DNA of 64,000 bases from Mycobacterium lepraemurium (GTDB taxonomy: Bacteria; Actinomycetota; Actinomycetes; Mycobacteriales; Mycobacteriaceae): NCBI GenBank assembly GCA_002291465.1, contig CP021238.1, forward strand, positions 2,356,001 through 2,420,000, read 5' to 3'. Shown piece after piece: positions 31,947-40,905 of this stretch. Position 1 is the first letter of the stretch. Each line of letters opens with the position of its first letter. Below the pieces are notes generated by a model. It did no database searches and was not told the origin of the DNA. It worked only from the letters and a program-made list of their open reading frames with translations. A program made the translations under genes and the position numbers.

Positions 31947-32168
31947 TCACAAACCGGCGCTCAGCGTGTCGCGCAGACTTTTCGCCCGGATATCGGGCCA
32001 GCTCTCTTCGATGTAATGCAGGCATGCTGTGCGGCCGGCTTCCCCGAAAACTACCCGCCAACCCGGGGGAATGTCGGCAAACGTTGGCCAAAGACTGTGT
32101 TGTTCTTCGTTATTGACCAGGACGAAAAATCGGCCGCCGTCGTCGTCGTCGAACGGATTGAGCTGCAT
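31947..32168 (-). CDS. MbtH-like protein
   Basis: 73 residues from ATG 32168. The whole MbtH signature is present: MQLNPFDDDDGGRFFVLVNNEEQHSLWP, the WR...FGEAGR segment and the Trp of ESWPDIR near the C terminus. MbtH-like proteins bind NRPS adenylation domains and are often needed for their folding and activity. It lies 56 bp upstream of the NRPS pseudogene in the same direction and so was its likely partner. The gene itself is intact; unless it serves another synthetase elsewhere, it has lost its client. Confidence 0.93.
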   Translation of the reverse strand: MQLNPFDDDDGGRFFVLVNNEEQHSLWPTFADIPPGWRVVFGEAGRTACLHYIEESWPDIRAKSLRDTLSAGL

Positions 32169-32676
32169 CGTGATGGACCCCCCCTTTGCACCGAGACCTG
32201 ATTTCAGATTTACCGCCGTCGCACCGGGTGTGTCATGAACGACCTTGCGGCGCATAAGGATTCAGTCCGTCGGGCCGGGCCGCCGCGTCAACCAGTCCAC
32301 CGGCTGGACACCGGCGCAGGTGAGCCTGGTCGCCAAGATCCGGCACCGTGACGCGGCGGCACCCCGGGGAATCACACCGATTGTTTGTGATTGATCTCAC
32401 GGACCTCGGACTCATCGGGCGTTCGCCGGCCAGTCACCGCCGCGCGTGGTCCGACCGCTTCACGGCGCCCCCGTGACCGGCCGGGTCGTCGGCCCCGGAT
32501 CCGCCGCCTCACCTGCCCGGGCGTCGATCGGAGGCGGCGTCTGAAACCGTTGCACGCGAGCATAATTCATCGTTCACAGGGGACGCATAGGTTCGCCTTG
32601 CCCGACCATCACCGCGGCACCCCGGCGCGCGAAGGCCGGCGTTTAGAGCCCGACACCCGCGGGTAGAGCTGCGCCC
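32169..32676. other. non-coding spacer between the MbtH-like gene and the GAP-type gene
   Basis: About 500 bp between divergent genes. I see no gene with acceptable start, family similarity or codon pattern, no iron-box-like palindrome of the mbt type, and no strong hairpin. It must hold the promoters of the two divergent units. It may include eroded coding sequence that I cannot identify. Confidence 0.5.
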
Positions 32677-33409
32677 ATGTGGGGGTCGGTGCTGGGCTTG
32701 GGGATGCTGGCTGCGCTCAATCCAGTTCGTCTGGGCCTGGCTCTGCTGATGATTTCCCGGCCGCGGCCCGGGCCGAGCCTGCTGGCATATTGGATCGGCG
32801 GGTTGACCGTGTGCGTGCCCGAGCTGCTGATCCCGGTGCTGCTGCTGCTGCTGAACTTCACGCCGATGTTCGGCCATCCCTCGCACGCGTCCCCGTCCAC
32901 GGGCTCGGCCCTGGGGAAGATTCAGATCGGCCTCGGCGTGGTAGGGCTGTCGATCGCGCCGGACGTCGGAACTGTCAGCCGCCCCGGGCGCCACCATCGC
33001 GATGCCGCGGCTGCTGACCAGGGCGCAGGACGTGTCCCCCGACGACCGGTCGGTGCTGCGGCGACTGCTCGGGCGGATGCACAGAGCGTGGGAGAGCGGG
33101 GCGTCGTGGGTGGCCTGGGTGATCGGCGTCATCTCCGTGCCCGTCGACGGTGTGCTGTTCATCGTCGCGATCATCGCGGCCTCGGGAGCCTCCGTCACCG
33201 CGCAGGTCAGCGCGTCGATGGCGTTCGTCGTGCTGATGTACGCCGTGGTGGAGGTCATCCTGGTCGGGTACGTGGCCACGCCGGGGAAGACGCAGTCGCT
33301 GCTGCTGGTGCTGCACGACTGGGTGCGCACCTACCACCGGCAGATCCTGGTCGCCCTGTTCACCGTGGTCGGGGTGTCCCGGTTGGCCCAGGGGCTGCAC
33401 CTGGTCTGA
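32677..33409 (+). pseudogene. GAP-type (glycolipid addressing protein) membrane protein, frameshifted
   Basis: ATG 32677. The N-terminal half, MWGSVLGLGMLAALNPVRLGLALLMISRP with further hydrophobic helices (LLAYWIGGLTVCVPELLIPVLLLLL), matches the GAP/Sap family of mycobacterial membrane proteins linked to glycolipid export. Near 32970 the frame changes; the remainder (PGATIAMPRLLTRAQDVSPDD, VAWVIGVISVPVDGVLFIVAIIAASG, YHRQILVALFTVVGVSRLAQGLHLV) continues to TGA 33407-33409. About 244 codons in all, normal for the family. Its position beside an NRPS/MbtH pair fits a former peptidolipid locus, but that link is inference. Confidence 0.7.
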
Positions 33410-33526
33410 GCGTTCCGAAGCCCTCCGTGGCCGGATCGCCCCGGATAGCCCGCAGACACCATTGTGGCGGCCTACTATGAAACGTAGTACTCGAGGTGGT
33501 TTCCCCGGTGCACAAGGAGGTGCAGT

Positions 33527-33966
33527 GTGAGGTGGAGTGTCGCCCAGATCGGGCTGCTGATCATTTGCGTGGTCCACGTGATCCAGGCCGTGGTCGGTCT
33601 GGTCATGAATCCCAGTTTCGCCACCGGGGCCGAACGCACCGACCGACCGTCCAGCTGCTCGGCATGGACTACAACGGCTGGCACGCAGTCGCCGGTCTGG
33701 CGCTGTTCGCTCCCGGCCTGGTGTTCGCCGCCCGCAAGTCCTGGTCGGTGCTCTATCTGCTGCTGGCCGCGATAGCCGGTGCGCTGCCGGGCATTTGGGC
33801 GTTCTTCTCCCACCAGGTCGCGTTCCTGTTCACCTTTCCCAACAACATCACCGACGCGGTCGTGCACTTGGTGACCGCCGCGGTGATGGTGGCGATGGCG
33901 GCCGTCCAGATCCGGATGGACGGTGGGCTGAGAAACTCCCTGGCCGACCTGCGCAGCGCGCGGTAG
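33527..33966 (+). pseudogene. small multi-pass membrane protein (DUF4383-like), frameshifted
   Basis: GTG 33527 is preceded by AAGGAGG (33514-33520) with a 6-nt spacer, a very good site. The first frame gives RWSVAQIGLLIICVVHVIQAVVGLVMNPSFATG; around 33640, in an ACCGACCGACC stretch, the frame shifts and continues as VQLLGMDYNGWHAVAGLALFAPGLVFAA, then three more hydrophobic helices to TAG 33964-33966. The pattern of four helices with GMDYNGWHAVAGL resembles DUF4383 proteins. A short tandem duplication of ACCG could be the cause. Function of the family is unknown. Confidence 0.65.
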
Positions 33967-34014
33967 CCGTCGGCCGGGTGGCCGGGACGTCGGCGTCACG
34001 ATGAAAATGGACGG

Positions 34015-34722
34015 ATGCCTTCCGAACCTGCGCCGCCCCCTCCCAAATCGGCGCCCGGCTGGTACCCCGATCCCGCGGTCGGTCATGGGCTGAAACGCTA
34101 CTTCGACGGCACCAGCTGGACGGGCGAGTGGACGTTCTTCACCGAGCAGCGCAAGAACGGCACCTTCGGCAAGGCGGCCCTGGCCCTGGCGGCCCTGGGC
34201 GTCGTCGTCCTGCTGCTGATCTTCGCCAAGAGCTGGGCCTTCGACCCGGAGGAGGCCGCCCGCGCGACCGCGACTTCGGCCGCGGCGAGATCCACCGAGC
34301 CGCGCCCCCGACGCCGGCCGGTCCCAAGAAGCCGGACGGCGTCACCTTCACCACCGCCGCGGCCCCCGACGGCGACATAGTGGACGCCCGGTTCGCCATC
34401 CGCGACAACTCCAGCGAAGAGATGATCAGGGACGGTGCGCGCTCGGACACCATCCAGATTCTTCGGACACCATCCAGATTCTCAAGTACGCGCACGCGAC
34501 CTACCCGAACGCGTCCGCGGTGAATGTACAGGGCGCCTTCCCGATGACCGATCCGTACGGCAACACCTCGACGCAGGTCGCCATCGACCTGACGTATTCG
34601 CGGACCACGTTCCGGCAAGCGTTGACGGTCCGCATCTCATCTACAAAAACGACTACTTCGCTGCGCCGGTCCGCAACGACTCAGACACGGTGTGGATGAA
34701 AGAACGACAGATTACAGATTGA
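34015..34722 (+). pseudogene. DUF2510 membrane-anchored protein with several frameshifts, one from a 20-bp duplication
   Basis: ATG 34015. The N-terminal DUF2510 motif APGWYPDPAVGHGLKRYFDGTSWTGEW is followed by one membrane helix (ALAALGVVVLLLIFAKSWAF) and an extracytoplasmic domain. The frame changes near 34290 (next frame: GPKKPDGVTFTTAAAPDGDIVDARFAIRDN), again at a perfect 20-bp tandem duplication (34443-34482), where removing one copy joins SDTIQIL to KYAHATYPNASAVNVQGAF, and near 34618 before DGPHLIYKNDYFAAPV. At least three lesions, one clearly not a homopolymer error. Function unknown. Confidence 0.75.
34443..34482. repeat. 20-bp perfect tandem duplication in the DUF2510 gene
   Basis: Units 34443-34462 and 34463-34482 are identical. 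The length is not a multiple of three, so the duplication shifts the reading frame. Confidence 0.9.
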
Positions 34723-34726
34723 GGCG

Positions 34727-34828
34727 ATGTACCGCGCTCGGTTCGAGGAGCGCCGCCGCGCCGAAGAGGCACTGGATGCGTTGTTCACCGAAGCAGCCGC
34801 GGGTAGAGATACCGATAACCGTTCATAG
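34727..34828 (+). CDS. possible very small protein (33 aa)
   Basis: ATG 34727 to TAG 34828, starting 4 bp after the DUF2510 stop: MYRARFEERRRAEEALDALF and a short tail ending DTDNRS. Strongly charged single helix. No ribosome-binding site of note (GAGGC just upstream). It may be a genuine small gene at the edge of the integrated element or a coding scrap of it. Confidence 0.25.
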   Translation: MYRARFEERRRAEEALDALFTEAAAGRDTDNRS

Positions 34829-34837
34829 CTGATCGCC

Positions 34838-35416
34838 GTGGCCTGTCCTCGCATCCCGGGCTTCAAAGATCGCCTAAGTCGTGAAGCTGCCCAGGACGTG
34901 ACCACGTTCGACAGCAAGCTCGCCGAATGGTCCAACACCAACCACGGCGGTGCAGACTTCCTGGCCTACAAACTCGACCTCATCGACATTCGCGCTGGTA
35001 CCGAAGCCACCCAGACCACCGACACGTTCGGACAGCTGATGCTCGAGGCCGAAGAAAGTCGGCACGCCCCCACAGCAAAGGGCCGCCGTTCAGCATGCAA
35101 CACCATGCGCTCGGCCGCCGAACGACTCGTCAAACAAATCAGCGCCACCGGCCTTACCGACGCGGGCACTCCCACCACCATCACCGATGTCGAGGCCAAA
35201 GCCACCCAACTCGGCGACCTCCTCACCCTGCTATACCCCTTTGTCGTCGAAGGCAATTCGGAGAAGGCCCAGTGGAAAACCCTGCCTAAAGTCCTCAACC
35301 CCGGCAGCCACGACGACGATGTGCCCTCCACCACCGAACTCAAAGTCATCTTCGGCAACCTCCGCCATATCAACAAGACTCACCAAAAGCACTGGCCTGG
35401 CGAACTGATCAAGTGA
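34838..35416 (+). CDS. hypothetical protein next to an integrase
   Basis: 192 residues from GTG 34838, intact frame. Composition is less GC-extreme than neighbours, with frequent ACC, AAC and AAA codons and many Thr residues. Visible segments: WSNTNHGGADFLAYKLDLIDIRAG, RRSACNTMRSAAERLVKQI, and the C-terminal VLNPGSHDDDVPSTTELKVIFG, KTHQKHWPGELIK. Mostly helical, no signal peptide or catalytic motif that I can name. The abrupt start and basic helical tail suggest the C-terminal part of a larger protein, possibly an ATPase, but that is only an impression. It lies 34 bp upstream of the integrase in the same direction, so it is probably cargo of that element. Confidence 0.6.
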   Translation: MACPRIPGFKDRLSREAAQDVTTFDSKLAEWSNTNHGGADFLAYKLDLIDIRAGTEATQTTDTFGQLMLEAEESRHAPTAKGRRSACNTMRSAAERLVKQISATGLTDAGTPTTITDVEAKATQLGDLLTLLYPFVVEGNSEKAQWKTLPKVLNPGSHDDDVPSTTELKVIFGNLRHINKTHQKHWPGELIK

Positions 35417-35450
35417 GCCAGCCACCTCGACCCGCAGGGACTCGGCGCTT

Positions 35451-36245
35451 GTGATCGAAAAGCCGAATACGGCGGCATACGGAAGGTGCTTTGTCTCGCC
35501 CCGTGAAGGGGAGGGAAAGGTACGTATCGACCGCAATCCGGCTCGAGTCACCGGTTGGCAGCGCCAATACAAGCTCGCCGAGGACGAACTCGACGATCCA
35601 CGGGCACTTGCGCTCCCGAACTGGACTGCCCTCACTACCCTCGCCGACGCACTCGTCGCCCGGTCGGCGGACGGTTATCGGGGTTGGGGTGATGCAGTCA
35701 TCTTCGAAGCGTGCACCGCCGCCCGCATCGGCGAAGTGGCCGGATGCCTGGTGCGCGATATCAACACCCACGAATGGACCTGGACGGTGCGCTGTCAGAC
35801 CACCCCATCGCCGGGTGGCTTGGTGGACAAGAACACCAAAGACAAACGTGCGCGCGAAGTCCCGTTGATCGCGGCCGTGCGCGAACTCGTCCAGCGACGG
35901 ATGGACCTCGTCGCAAGCGACCCCGATGCTCGACTCTTCACCGGCCCCAGGGGCGGAAGGATCACCACAGCCACGCTGCGCGACGCCACCTCGTGGGACG
36001 CCGTGGTCATCCAGCTCGGTTACGAAAAGCTCACGCGCCATGGCTTACGGCATACGGGGCTGACGTGGATGGCCGACGCTGGTGTGCCGGTACACATCCT
36101 CCGCAAGATCGCCGGTCACGGAGCGCTCACAACGACACAGCGCTATCTGCACCCCGACCGGCAATCTGTCATCAACGCGGGCGACCTGCTTGAGCGGCAC
36201 TTGTGGTCCCCGAGCGGTCCCCAACTCCGCTTCATCTCATCCTGA
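35451..36245 (+). CDS. tyrosine site-specific integrase, N-terminally short
   Basis: 264 residues from GTG 35451. The catalytic domain is complete: Arg in AARIGEVAG, Lys in KNTKDKRAREVPL, the box RHGLRHTGLTWMADAG, His in GHGALTTTQRYLHP and the Tyr nucleophile there. Phage-type integrases usually have 350-400 residues with an arm-binding and a SAM-like core domain in front; the open frame reaches back only to 35409 without another start, so part of the N terminus is missing. Its 3' end lies 36 bp from the 3' end of tRNA-Pro, the classical insertion target, so this is the integrase of an integrated element that is now mostly lost. Confidence 0.85.
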   Translation: MIEKPNTAAYGRCFVSPREGEGKVRIDRNPARVTGWQRQYKLAEDELDDPRALALPNWTALTTLADALVARSADGYRGWGDAVIFEACTAARIGEVAGCLVRDINTHEWTWTVRCQTTPSPGGLVDKNTKDKRAREVPLIAAVRELVQRRMDLVASDPDARLFTGPRGGRITTATLRDATSWDAVVIQLGYEKLTRHGLRHTGLTWMADAGVPVHILRKIAGHGALTTTQRYLHPDRQSVINAGDLLERHLWSPSGPQLRFISS

Positions 36246-36281
36246 ACTAACCGCGTCATAGCAGATCAGGGCGTATTTGTC

Positions 36282-36358
36282 TGGTCGGGCTGACAGGATT
36301 TGAACCTGCGACCACTTGACCCCCAGTCAAGTGCGCTACCAAACTGCGCCACAGCCCG
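36282..36358 (-). tRNA. tRNA-Pro (anticodon GGG)
   Basis: Read on the minus strand: acceptor stem CGGGCTG (36352-36358) pairs with CAGCCCG, D arm TGGCGCAGTTTGGTAGCGCA, anticodon stem CTTGA/TCAAG with loop CTGGGGG giving anticodon GGG, T arm with GGTTCGAATCC, discriminator A and genomically encoded CCA at 36282-36284. The 3' end faces the integrase gene. Confidence 0.95.
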
Positions 36359-36562
36359 CGCGCCGGCGGTTGCACCGGCAGCAGGTCGAAAGCCTACCGT
36401 AAACGGTTGGCCTGCCGGGCAAGCGACCTCCCGTCAGTCACCAGTGAAGGACGCCGGTACGCCCAGGCGCAGGCGCGGACCATGAGATGACCCGCAGACA
36501 CGCCAGCACCGGCGCTAGCGGATTTCGAACAACGCGATACCTCCAGACACAGCCCACGCCAC

Positions 36563-37963
36563 TCAGCGCCGCCGAGCCCCGCGCTTCTCCCGCACCCGCA
36601 CGTTGATCCGGATCGGCGTCCCCTCGAACCCGAACGCCTCGCGTAGCCGCCGCTCCAGGAAACGCCGGTATCCGGCCTCGAGAAAGCCGGTAGTGAACAG
36701 CACGAAAGTCGGCGGCCGGGCGGCGGCCTGGGTGGCGAACAGGATGCGCGGCTGCTTACCGCCCCGCACCGGCGGCGGGGTGGCCGCCACCACCTCCTTC
36801 AGCCAGGAGTTGAGCGGGCCGGTGGCGATCCGGGTATCCCACGACGCCAGGGCGGTCTCCATCGCCGGAACCAGCTTCTGCACCGCACGACCGGTTTTCG
36901 CGGAGATGTTGACCCGCGGCGCCCACCGCAGCTGCACCAGCTCGCGGTCGATCTCGCGCTCCAGCAGCTCGCGGCGGTCCTCGTCGACCAGATCCCACTT
37001 GTTGAACGCCAACACCAGCGCCCGGCCGGCTTCGATCACCATCGACAGCACCCGCTGGTCCTGTTCGGTGAGCGGGGCCGACGCGTCGATCAGCACGATC
37101 ACCACCTCGGCCGCGTCGATGGCCGAGTGCGTGCGCACCGACGCGTAGAACTCGTGGCCGCTGGCCTGCCCCGCCTTGCGCCACAGACCCGCGGTGTCGA
37201 CGAACCGCCACACCCGCTCGCCCAGCTCGATCAGCGAGTCCACCGGGTCCACCGTCGTCCCGGCCACATCGTGCACCACCGAGCGCTGATCGCCGGCCAG
37301 CTTGTTCAGCAGCGAGCTCTTGCCCACGTTCGGCTTGCCCACCAACGCCACCCGCCGCGGCCCGCCGGGCCTGGGCGCCACCTCGGACACCTCGGGCAGC
37401 GCAGCCAGCACCTCGTCGAGCAGGTCGGCCACCCCGCGCCCGTGCATCGCGCTGATCGGGTGCGGCTCGCCGAGGCCCAGCGACCACAGCATCGCCGCGT
37501 CGACCTCGGCTTTGTCGCTGTCAACCTTGTTGGCGGCCAAGAAAACCGGCTTCCCCGACCGCAGCAGGATCCGGGCGGCGGCCTCGTCGGCGGTGGTGGC
37601 GCCGACGAGCGCGTCGACCACCAGGATCACCGCGTCGGCGGTGCGCATGGCCACCGACGCCTGTTCGGCGACCAGCTGCTGCAGCCCCTTGGCGTCGGGC
37701 TCCCATCCCCCGGTGTCCTGCACGACGAATCGGCGCCCGCTCCACAGCGCGTCGTAGGACACCCGGTCGCGGGTGACACCAGGGACGTCCTGCACCACCG
37801 CCTCCCGGCGGCCCAGGATCCGGTTCACCAGCGTCGACTTGCCGACGTTTGGCCGCCCCACCACCGCCACCACCGGCGCGGGAGGCGCGTGCGCCGCCTT
37901 GTCGAGCTCGAATTCGACTGCTTCCCAGTCGCTTTCGTCGCTCCATGTTCCGTCGTGAGTCAC
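36563..37963 (-). CDS. der: GTPase Der (EngA), ribosome assembly
   Basis: 466 residues from GTG 37963. Two tandem Era-like GTPase domains: first with [13 protein letters not shown] and NKVD, second with [13 protein letters not shown] and NKWD; then the KH-like C-terminal domain ([34 protein letters not shown]) with a basic tail. It acts in maturation of the 50S subunit. An actinobacterial N-terminal extension of about 30 residues ([20 protein letters not shown]) is present. The gene follows cmk by 8 bp as last member of the parA-scpA-scpB-rluB-cmk-der run. Intact. Confidence 0.97.
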   Translation of the reverse strand: MTHDGTWSDESDWEAVEFELDKAAHAPPAPVVAVVGRPNVGKSTLVNRILGRREAVVQDVPGVTRDRVSYDALWSGRRFVVQDTGGWEPDAKGLQQLVAEQASVAMRTADAVILVVDALVGATTADEAAARILLRSGKPVFLAANKVDSDKAEVDAAMLWSLGLGEPHPISAMHGRGVADLLDEVLAALPEVSEVAPRPGGPRRVALVGKPNVGKSSLLNKLAGDQRSVVHDVAGTTVDPVDSLIELGERVWRFVDTAGLWRKAGQASGHEFYASVRTHSAIDAAEVVIVLIDASAPLTEQDQRVLSMVIEAGRALVLAFNKWDLVDEDRRELLEREIDRELVQLRWAPRVNISAKTGRAVQKLVPAMETALASWDTRIATGPLNSWLKEVVAATPPPVRGGKQPRILFATQAAARPPTFVLFTTGFLEAGYRRFLERRLREAFGFEGTPIRINVRVREKRGARRR

Positions 37964-37971
37964 CGCGCCAC

Positions 37972-38646
37972 TTAGCTTCGCTGCCTTACCAGATCCCGCA
38001 GGTGGTCGATCACCTGCGCCTCGGTCATGTCACTGGTGTCGACCACCACCGCGTCGGAAGCCGCCCGCAACGGCGACACCCGCCGGGTGGAATCCAGGTG
38101 GTCGCGCCGGCGGACGTCGGCGAGCACCGCTTCGTAGTCGTCGGCCAGCCCCGCCGCCATGTTCTGGTCGTTGCGCCGCCGGGCCCGGGTCTCGGCCGAG
38201 GCGGTCAGGAAGATCTTCACCGGCGCGTCGGGCAGGACCACGGTGCCGATGTCTCGGCCCTCGACGACGATACTGCCTGGGCCGGAGGCCATTTCGCGCT
38301 GCAAGCCGACCAGGCGGGTGCGCACGGCGGGAACCGACGACACCGCGGACACCGCCGCGGTGACCTTGTCGCCCCGGATCTCGGTGGAAACGTCTTCTCC
38401 GCCAAGGAAGTAACAGTCACCGTCGGGGCGATAGTCCACCGACATCCGCACCGCCTGCGCGGCGCTCCCGACGGCTTCGGCGTCGGCCGGGTCAATGCCG
38501 GCGCGCAACACCGCCAGCGTCGCCATCCGGTACATTCCCCCGGTGTCCAGATAGCGCGCACCCAGCGAGCGCGCCAACCCCTTTGAGACGGAGGACTTTC
38601 CGGTCCCGGCGGGGCCGTCGATGGCCACCACGACATCGGAGCTCAC
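37972..38646 (-). CDS. cmk: cytidylate kinase
   Basis: 224 residues; GTG 38646 overlaps the rluB stop by 4 bp (GTGA). P-loop [20 protein letters not shown]-binding [41 protein letters not shown] and the lid Arg cluster [10 protein letters not shown] are all in place. It phosphorylates CMP and dCMP. The length is that of the short-type bacterial enzyme. It forms a translationally coupled group with rluB, scpB and scpA. Intact, no oddity. Confidence 0.97.
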   Translation of the reverse strand: MSSDVVVAIDGPAGTGKSSVSKGLARSLGARYLDTGGMYRMATLAVLRAGIDPADAEAVGSAAQAVRMSVDYRPDGDCYFLGGEDVSTEIRGDKVTAAVSAVSSVPAVRTRLVGLQREMASGPGSIVVEGRDIGTVVLPDAPVKIFLTASAETRARRRNDQNMAAGLADDYEAVLADVRRRDHLDSTRRVSPLRAASDAVVVDTSDMTEAQVIDHLRDLVRQRS

Positions 38647-39386
38647 AGCCCGACCGCCTGGTAGAGCCGGCCCACCTCGTCGCGTCCCAGCGCCCGAATG
38701 CTGCCCGGCCGCTGCTTGCCCAAGGAAATCGGCCCGATGTCGGTGCGCACCAACGACTCGACCGGGAAGCCAGCGGCCGCCAGCAGCCGGCGCACAATGC
38801 GATTCCGCCCCTCGTGCAACGTCACCCGCACCAGCGTCTTGCCCGGGATGGCATCCACCACCGCGAAGTCGTCGACGCGCGCCATCCCGTCGTCCAGCTC
38901 GATGCCCGCGCGCAGCGTCTTGCCCAGCCCGCGCGGTATCGATCCGGTGACCGTCGCCAGATACGTCTTGGGCACCTCGTGGGAGGGATGCATCAGCCGG
39001 TGCGCGAGTTCGCCGTCGTTGGTCAGCAGAATCAGCCCTTCGGTCTCGGCGTCCAACCGCCCGACGTGAAACAGGTTCTTGTTGCCGCGGACTCGGCGTT
39101 CGATCAGGTCGCCGATGCACGGCCGGCCGCGGTCGTCCGACATCGTCGAGTGCACCCCGCGCGGCTTGTTCAGCGCCAGATAGACCTGCGACTCGTCGAG
39201 GACCACCCGGGCCCCGTCGACCCGGATCACCGCGGCATCCGGGTCGACGCGGGTGCCCAGCTCGGTCACCACCTGCCCGTCCACCTCGACGCGGCCGTCG
39301 GCGATCAACTTCTCGGCGGCCCGGCGCGACGCGATTCCGGCCTGCGACAACACCTTTTGCAGCCGAATGCCCTGAGCTTCGACCAT
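38643..39386 (-). CDS. rluB: 23S rRNA pseudouridine synthase, RluB/RsuA family
   Basis: 247 residues from ATG 39386, whose A overlaps the last base of the scpB stop (TGATG). N-terminal S4 domain ([34 protein letters not shown]) and catalytic domain with the nucleophilic Asp in [21 protein letters not shown], plus KTYLATVTG and [20 protein letters not shown]. By family it modifies a uridine in helix 93 of 23S rRNA. An upstream in-frame start at 39455 would overlap scpB deeply and is rejected. Intact; same place as Rv1711. Confidence 0.95.
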   Translation of the reverse strand: MVEAQGIRLQKVLSQAGIASRRAAEKLIADGRVEVDGQVVTELGTRVDPDAAVIRVDGARVVLDESQVYLALNKPRGVHSTMSDDRGRPCIGDLIERRVRGNKNLFHVGRLDAETEGLILLTNDGELAHRLMHPSHEVPKTYLATVTGSIPRGLGKTLRAGIELDDGMARVDDFAVVDAIPGKTLVRVTLHEGRNRIVRRLLAAAGFPVESLVRTDIGPISLGKQRPGSIRALGRDEVGRLYQAVGL

Positions 39387-40093
39387 CAATCCTGGTCCAC
39401 GTCGAACGTCAGCTCCGCATCGGAGGCCTGACCACCGGAGAGTTTGACGAAACATGGCTCGCTGTCCAGGGATTCGCTCAAGTCCTCGATCGTGTCGACG
39501 TCGGGAAGCAGCGGCGCGATGTCGGGCAGGTCGGCCAACGACGTCAGCCCCAGCCGCTCCAGGAACAGGTCGGTGGTGGCGAACGTGGTCGCGCCGGTGT
39601 CCTCGTCGACCCCGGCCTCGGTGATCAGGCCGCGGGCCAGCAGCGTGCGCATCACGGCGTCCACGTTGACCCCGCGCACCGCGCTCACCCGCGCCCGGGT
39701 CACCGGCTGGCGGTAGGAGACGACGGCCAGCGTTTCCAGCGCGGCGCGGGTCAGCTTGGACCGCGCCCCGTCCAGCAGCAGCTTCTCCACATAGGGCGCG
39801 AACCGGGCCCGAGTGTACATCCGCCAGCCCTCGCTGGTTTTGCGCAGGTCGATGCCGCTGTCGCGGGTGGTGAGCTCGTCGGCCATCTCCTGCAGCTTGG
39901 TGGCGATTCGGTACACCGGCTGCTGGATCGCGGCGGCCAGCGCCTCCGCGGTGACCGGGGTGTCCACCACCAGCAGCAGCGCCTCCAGCACCGACCCGAG
40001 TTCCCCGGACTCCATGGGGGCGGCCTCGGTGATCTCCGGGATGACCACCTCGAGCTCGGAGTCGAGATCGACGTCCGGCGCGTTCTCGCTCAC
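39386..40093 (-). CDS. scpB: segregation and condensation protein B
   Basis: 235 residues; GTG 40093 overlaps the scpA stop by 4 bp. Tandem winged helices are seen in [52 protein letters not shown] and [45 protein letters not shown]- and C-terminal acidic tails are typical of mycobacterial forms. ScpB dimers bind ScpA and, with SMC, compact and help segregate the chromosome. Translational coupling to scpA agrees with assembly of a complex. Intact. Confidence 0.95.
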   Translation of the reverse strand: MSENAPDVDLDSELEVVIPEITEAAPMESGELGSVLEALLLVVDTPVTAEALAAAIQQPVYRIATKLQEMADELTTRDSGIDLRKTSEGWRMYTRARFAPYVEKLLLDGARSKLTRAALETLAVVSYRQPVTRARVSAVRGVNVDAVMRTLLARGLITEAGVDEDTGATTFATTDLFLERLGLTSLADLPDIAPLLPDVDTIEDLSESLDSEPCFVKLSGGQASDAELTFDVDQD

Positions 40094-40890
40094 AATTCGT
40101 CCCGCACTTCTACCAAGGTTTCACCGACCGGACGTTCCCCGGTCCACGAGATTTGGAGCACGCCAAGCGGCTCTGACTGCTCAAATGCTACCGCCCGGGA
40201 CCGATACAGCTCGAGCAGCGCCAGGAACCGGCCCACCACTTCCATCGATCCCTCGCAGTCGGCGACCAGCTCGGAGAACGTCGCCCACTGCCCGCTGCCC
40301 CGCGCTTCCAGGATGGCCAGCAACTTGCGCGCCTGCTCGGGGACCGAGACCTTCACCTCGTGCAGGTGCCCCACCGACACCGTCGGAACGGGCCGCGGGC
40401 TGAACGCGACCGCCGCGATCTGGGCGAACCGTTCGGCGTCGACGCCCAGCATCACCTCGGGCAGCAGTTGGGTGAACCGGTCCTCCAGCGACACCGCGCG
40501 CGGATAGCTGCGCAGGGCGCTGGCCTCCAGCTCGGCGAACATCTCGGCGACGTGCTTGAACGCCCGGTACTGCAGCAGCCGGGCGAACAGCAGGTCGCGC
40601 ACCTCCAGCAGGGCGAGACCTTCGTCGTCGTCGACCTGTCCGGCCGGCAGCAGCCGGGCGGCCTTCAGGTCGAGCAGGGTGGCGGCGACGACCAGGAACG
40701 CGGTGGTCTCCTCCAGCTCCAGCTTGGGGCCGATCTCGCGGGTGTAGGCGATGAAGTCGTCGGTGACCTGGTGCAGCGCCACCTCGGTCACGTCCAGGCG
40801 GTGGGCGAAGATCAGCTGCAGCAGCAGATCGAACGGCCCCTCGAAATTGGTCAGGCGGACCTGAAAACCGGGTCTGGGGTTGCGCCTCAC
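40090..40890 (-). CDS. scpA: segregation and condensation protein A (kleisin), N terminus frameshifted
   Basis: From GTG 40890 the frame gives 266 residues: FQVRLTNFEGPFDLLLQLIFAHRLDVTEVALHQVTDDFI is the SMC-neck-binding N domain, and a C-terminal winged helix (ARKLLAILEARGSGQWATFSELV) binds the other SMC. However, parA ends at 40906-40908 in a GTGA overlap with GTG 40909, the normal coupled start, and that frame reads VNATANGEAQPQT before running out of register: one extra C at about 40866 separates it from GFQVRLTNFEG. Either translation now starts at GTG 40890, adding a foreign RRNPRP leader, or the C-run is a sequencing error. The rest of the gene is intact. Confidence 0.9.
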   Translation of the reverse strand: MRRNPRPGFQVRLTNFEGPFDLLLQLIFAHRLDVTEVALHQVTDDFIAYTREIGPKLELEETTAFLVVAATLLDLKAARLLPAGQVDDDEGLALLEVRDLLFARLLQYRAFKHVAEMFAELEASALRSYPRAVSLEDRFTQLLPEVMLGVDAERFAQIAAVAFSPRPVPTVSVGHLHEVKVSVPEQARKLLAILEARGSGQWATFSELVADCEGSMEVVGRFLALLELYRSRAVAFEQSEPLGVLQISWTGERPVGETLVEVRDEL

Positions 40891-40905
40891 CGTTTGCGGT
40901 CGCGT

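Noticed and set aside
32391..32666. Plus-strand open frame in the MbtH-GAP spacer
   Set aside because: Arg/Pro-rich composition without family likeness or ribosome-binding site; not supported as a gene.
33640..33652. ACCG repeated three times as a 4-bp tandem duplication
   Set aside because: It may cause the frameshift in the DUF4383-like gene, but I cannot reconstruct the ancestral text with certainty, so it is mentioned only in that gene's entry.
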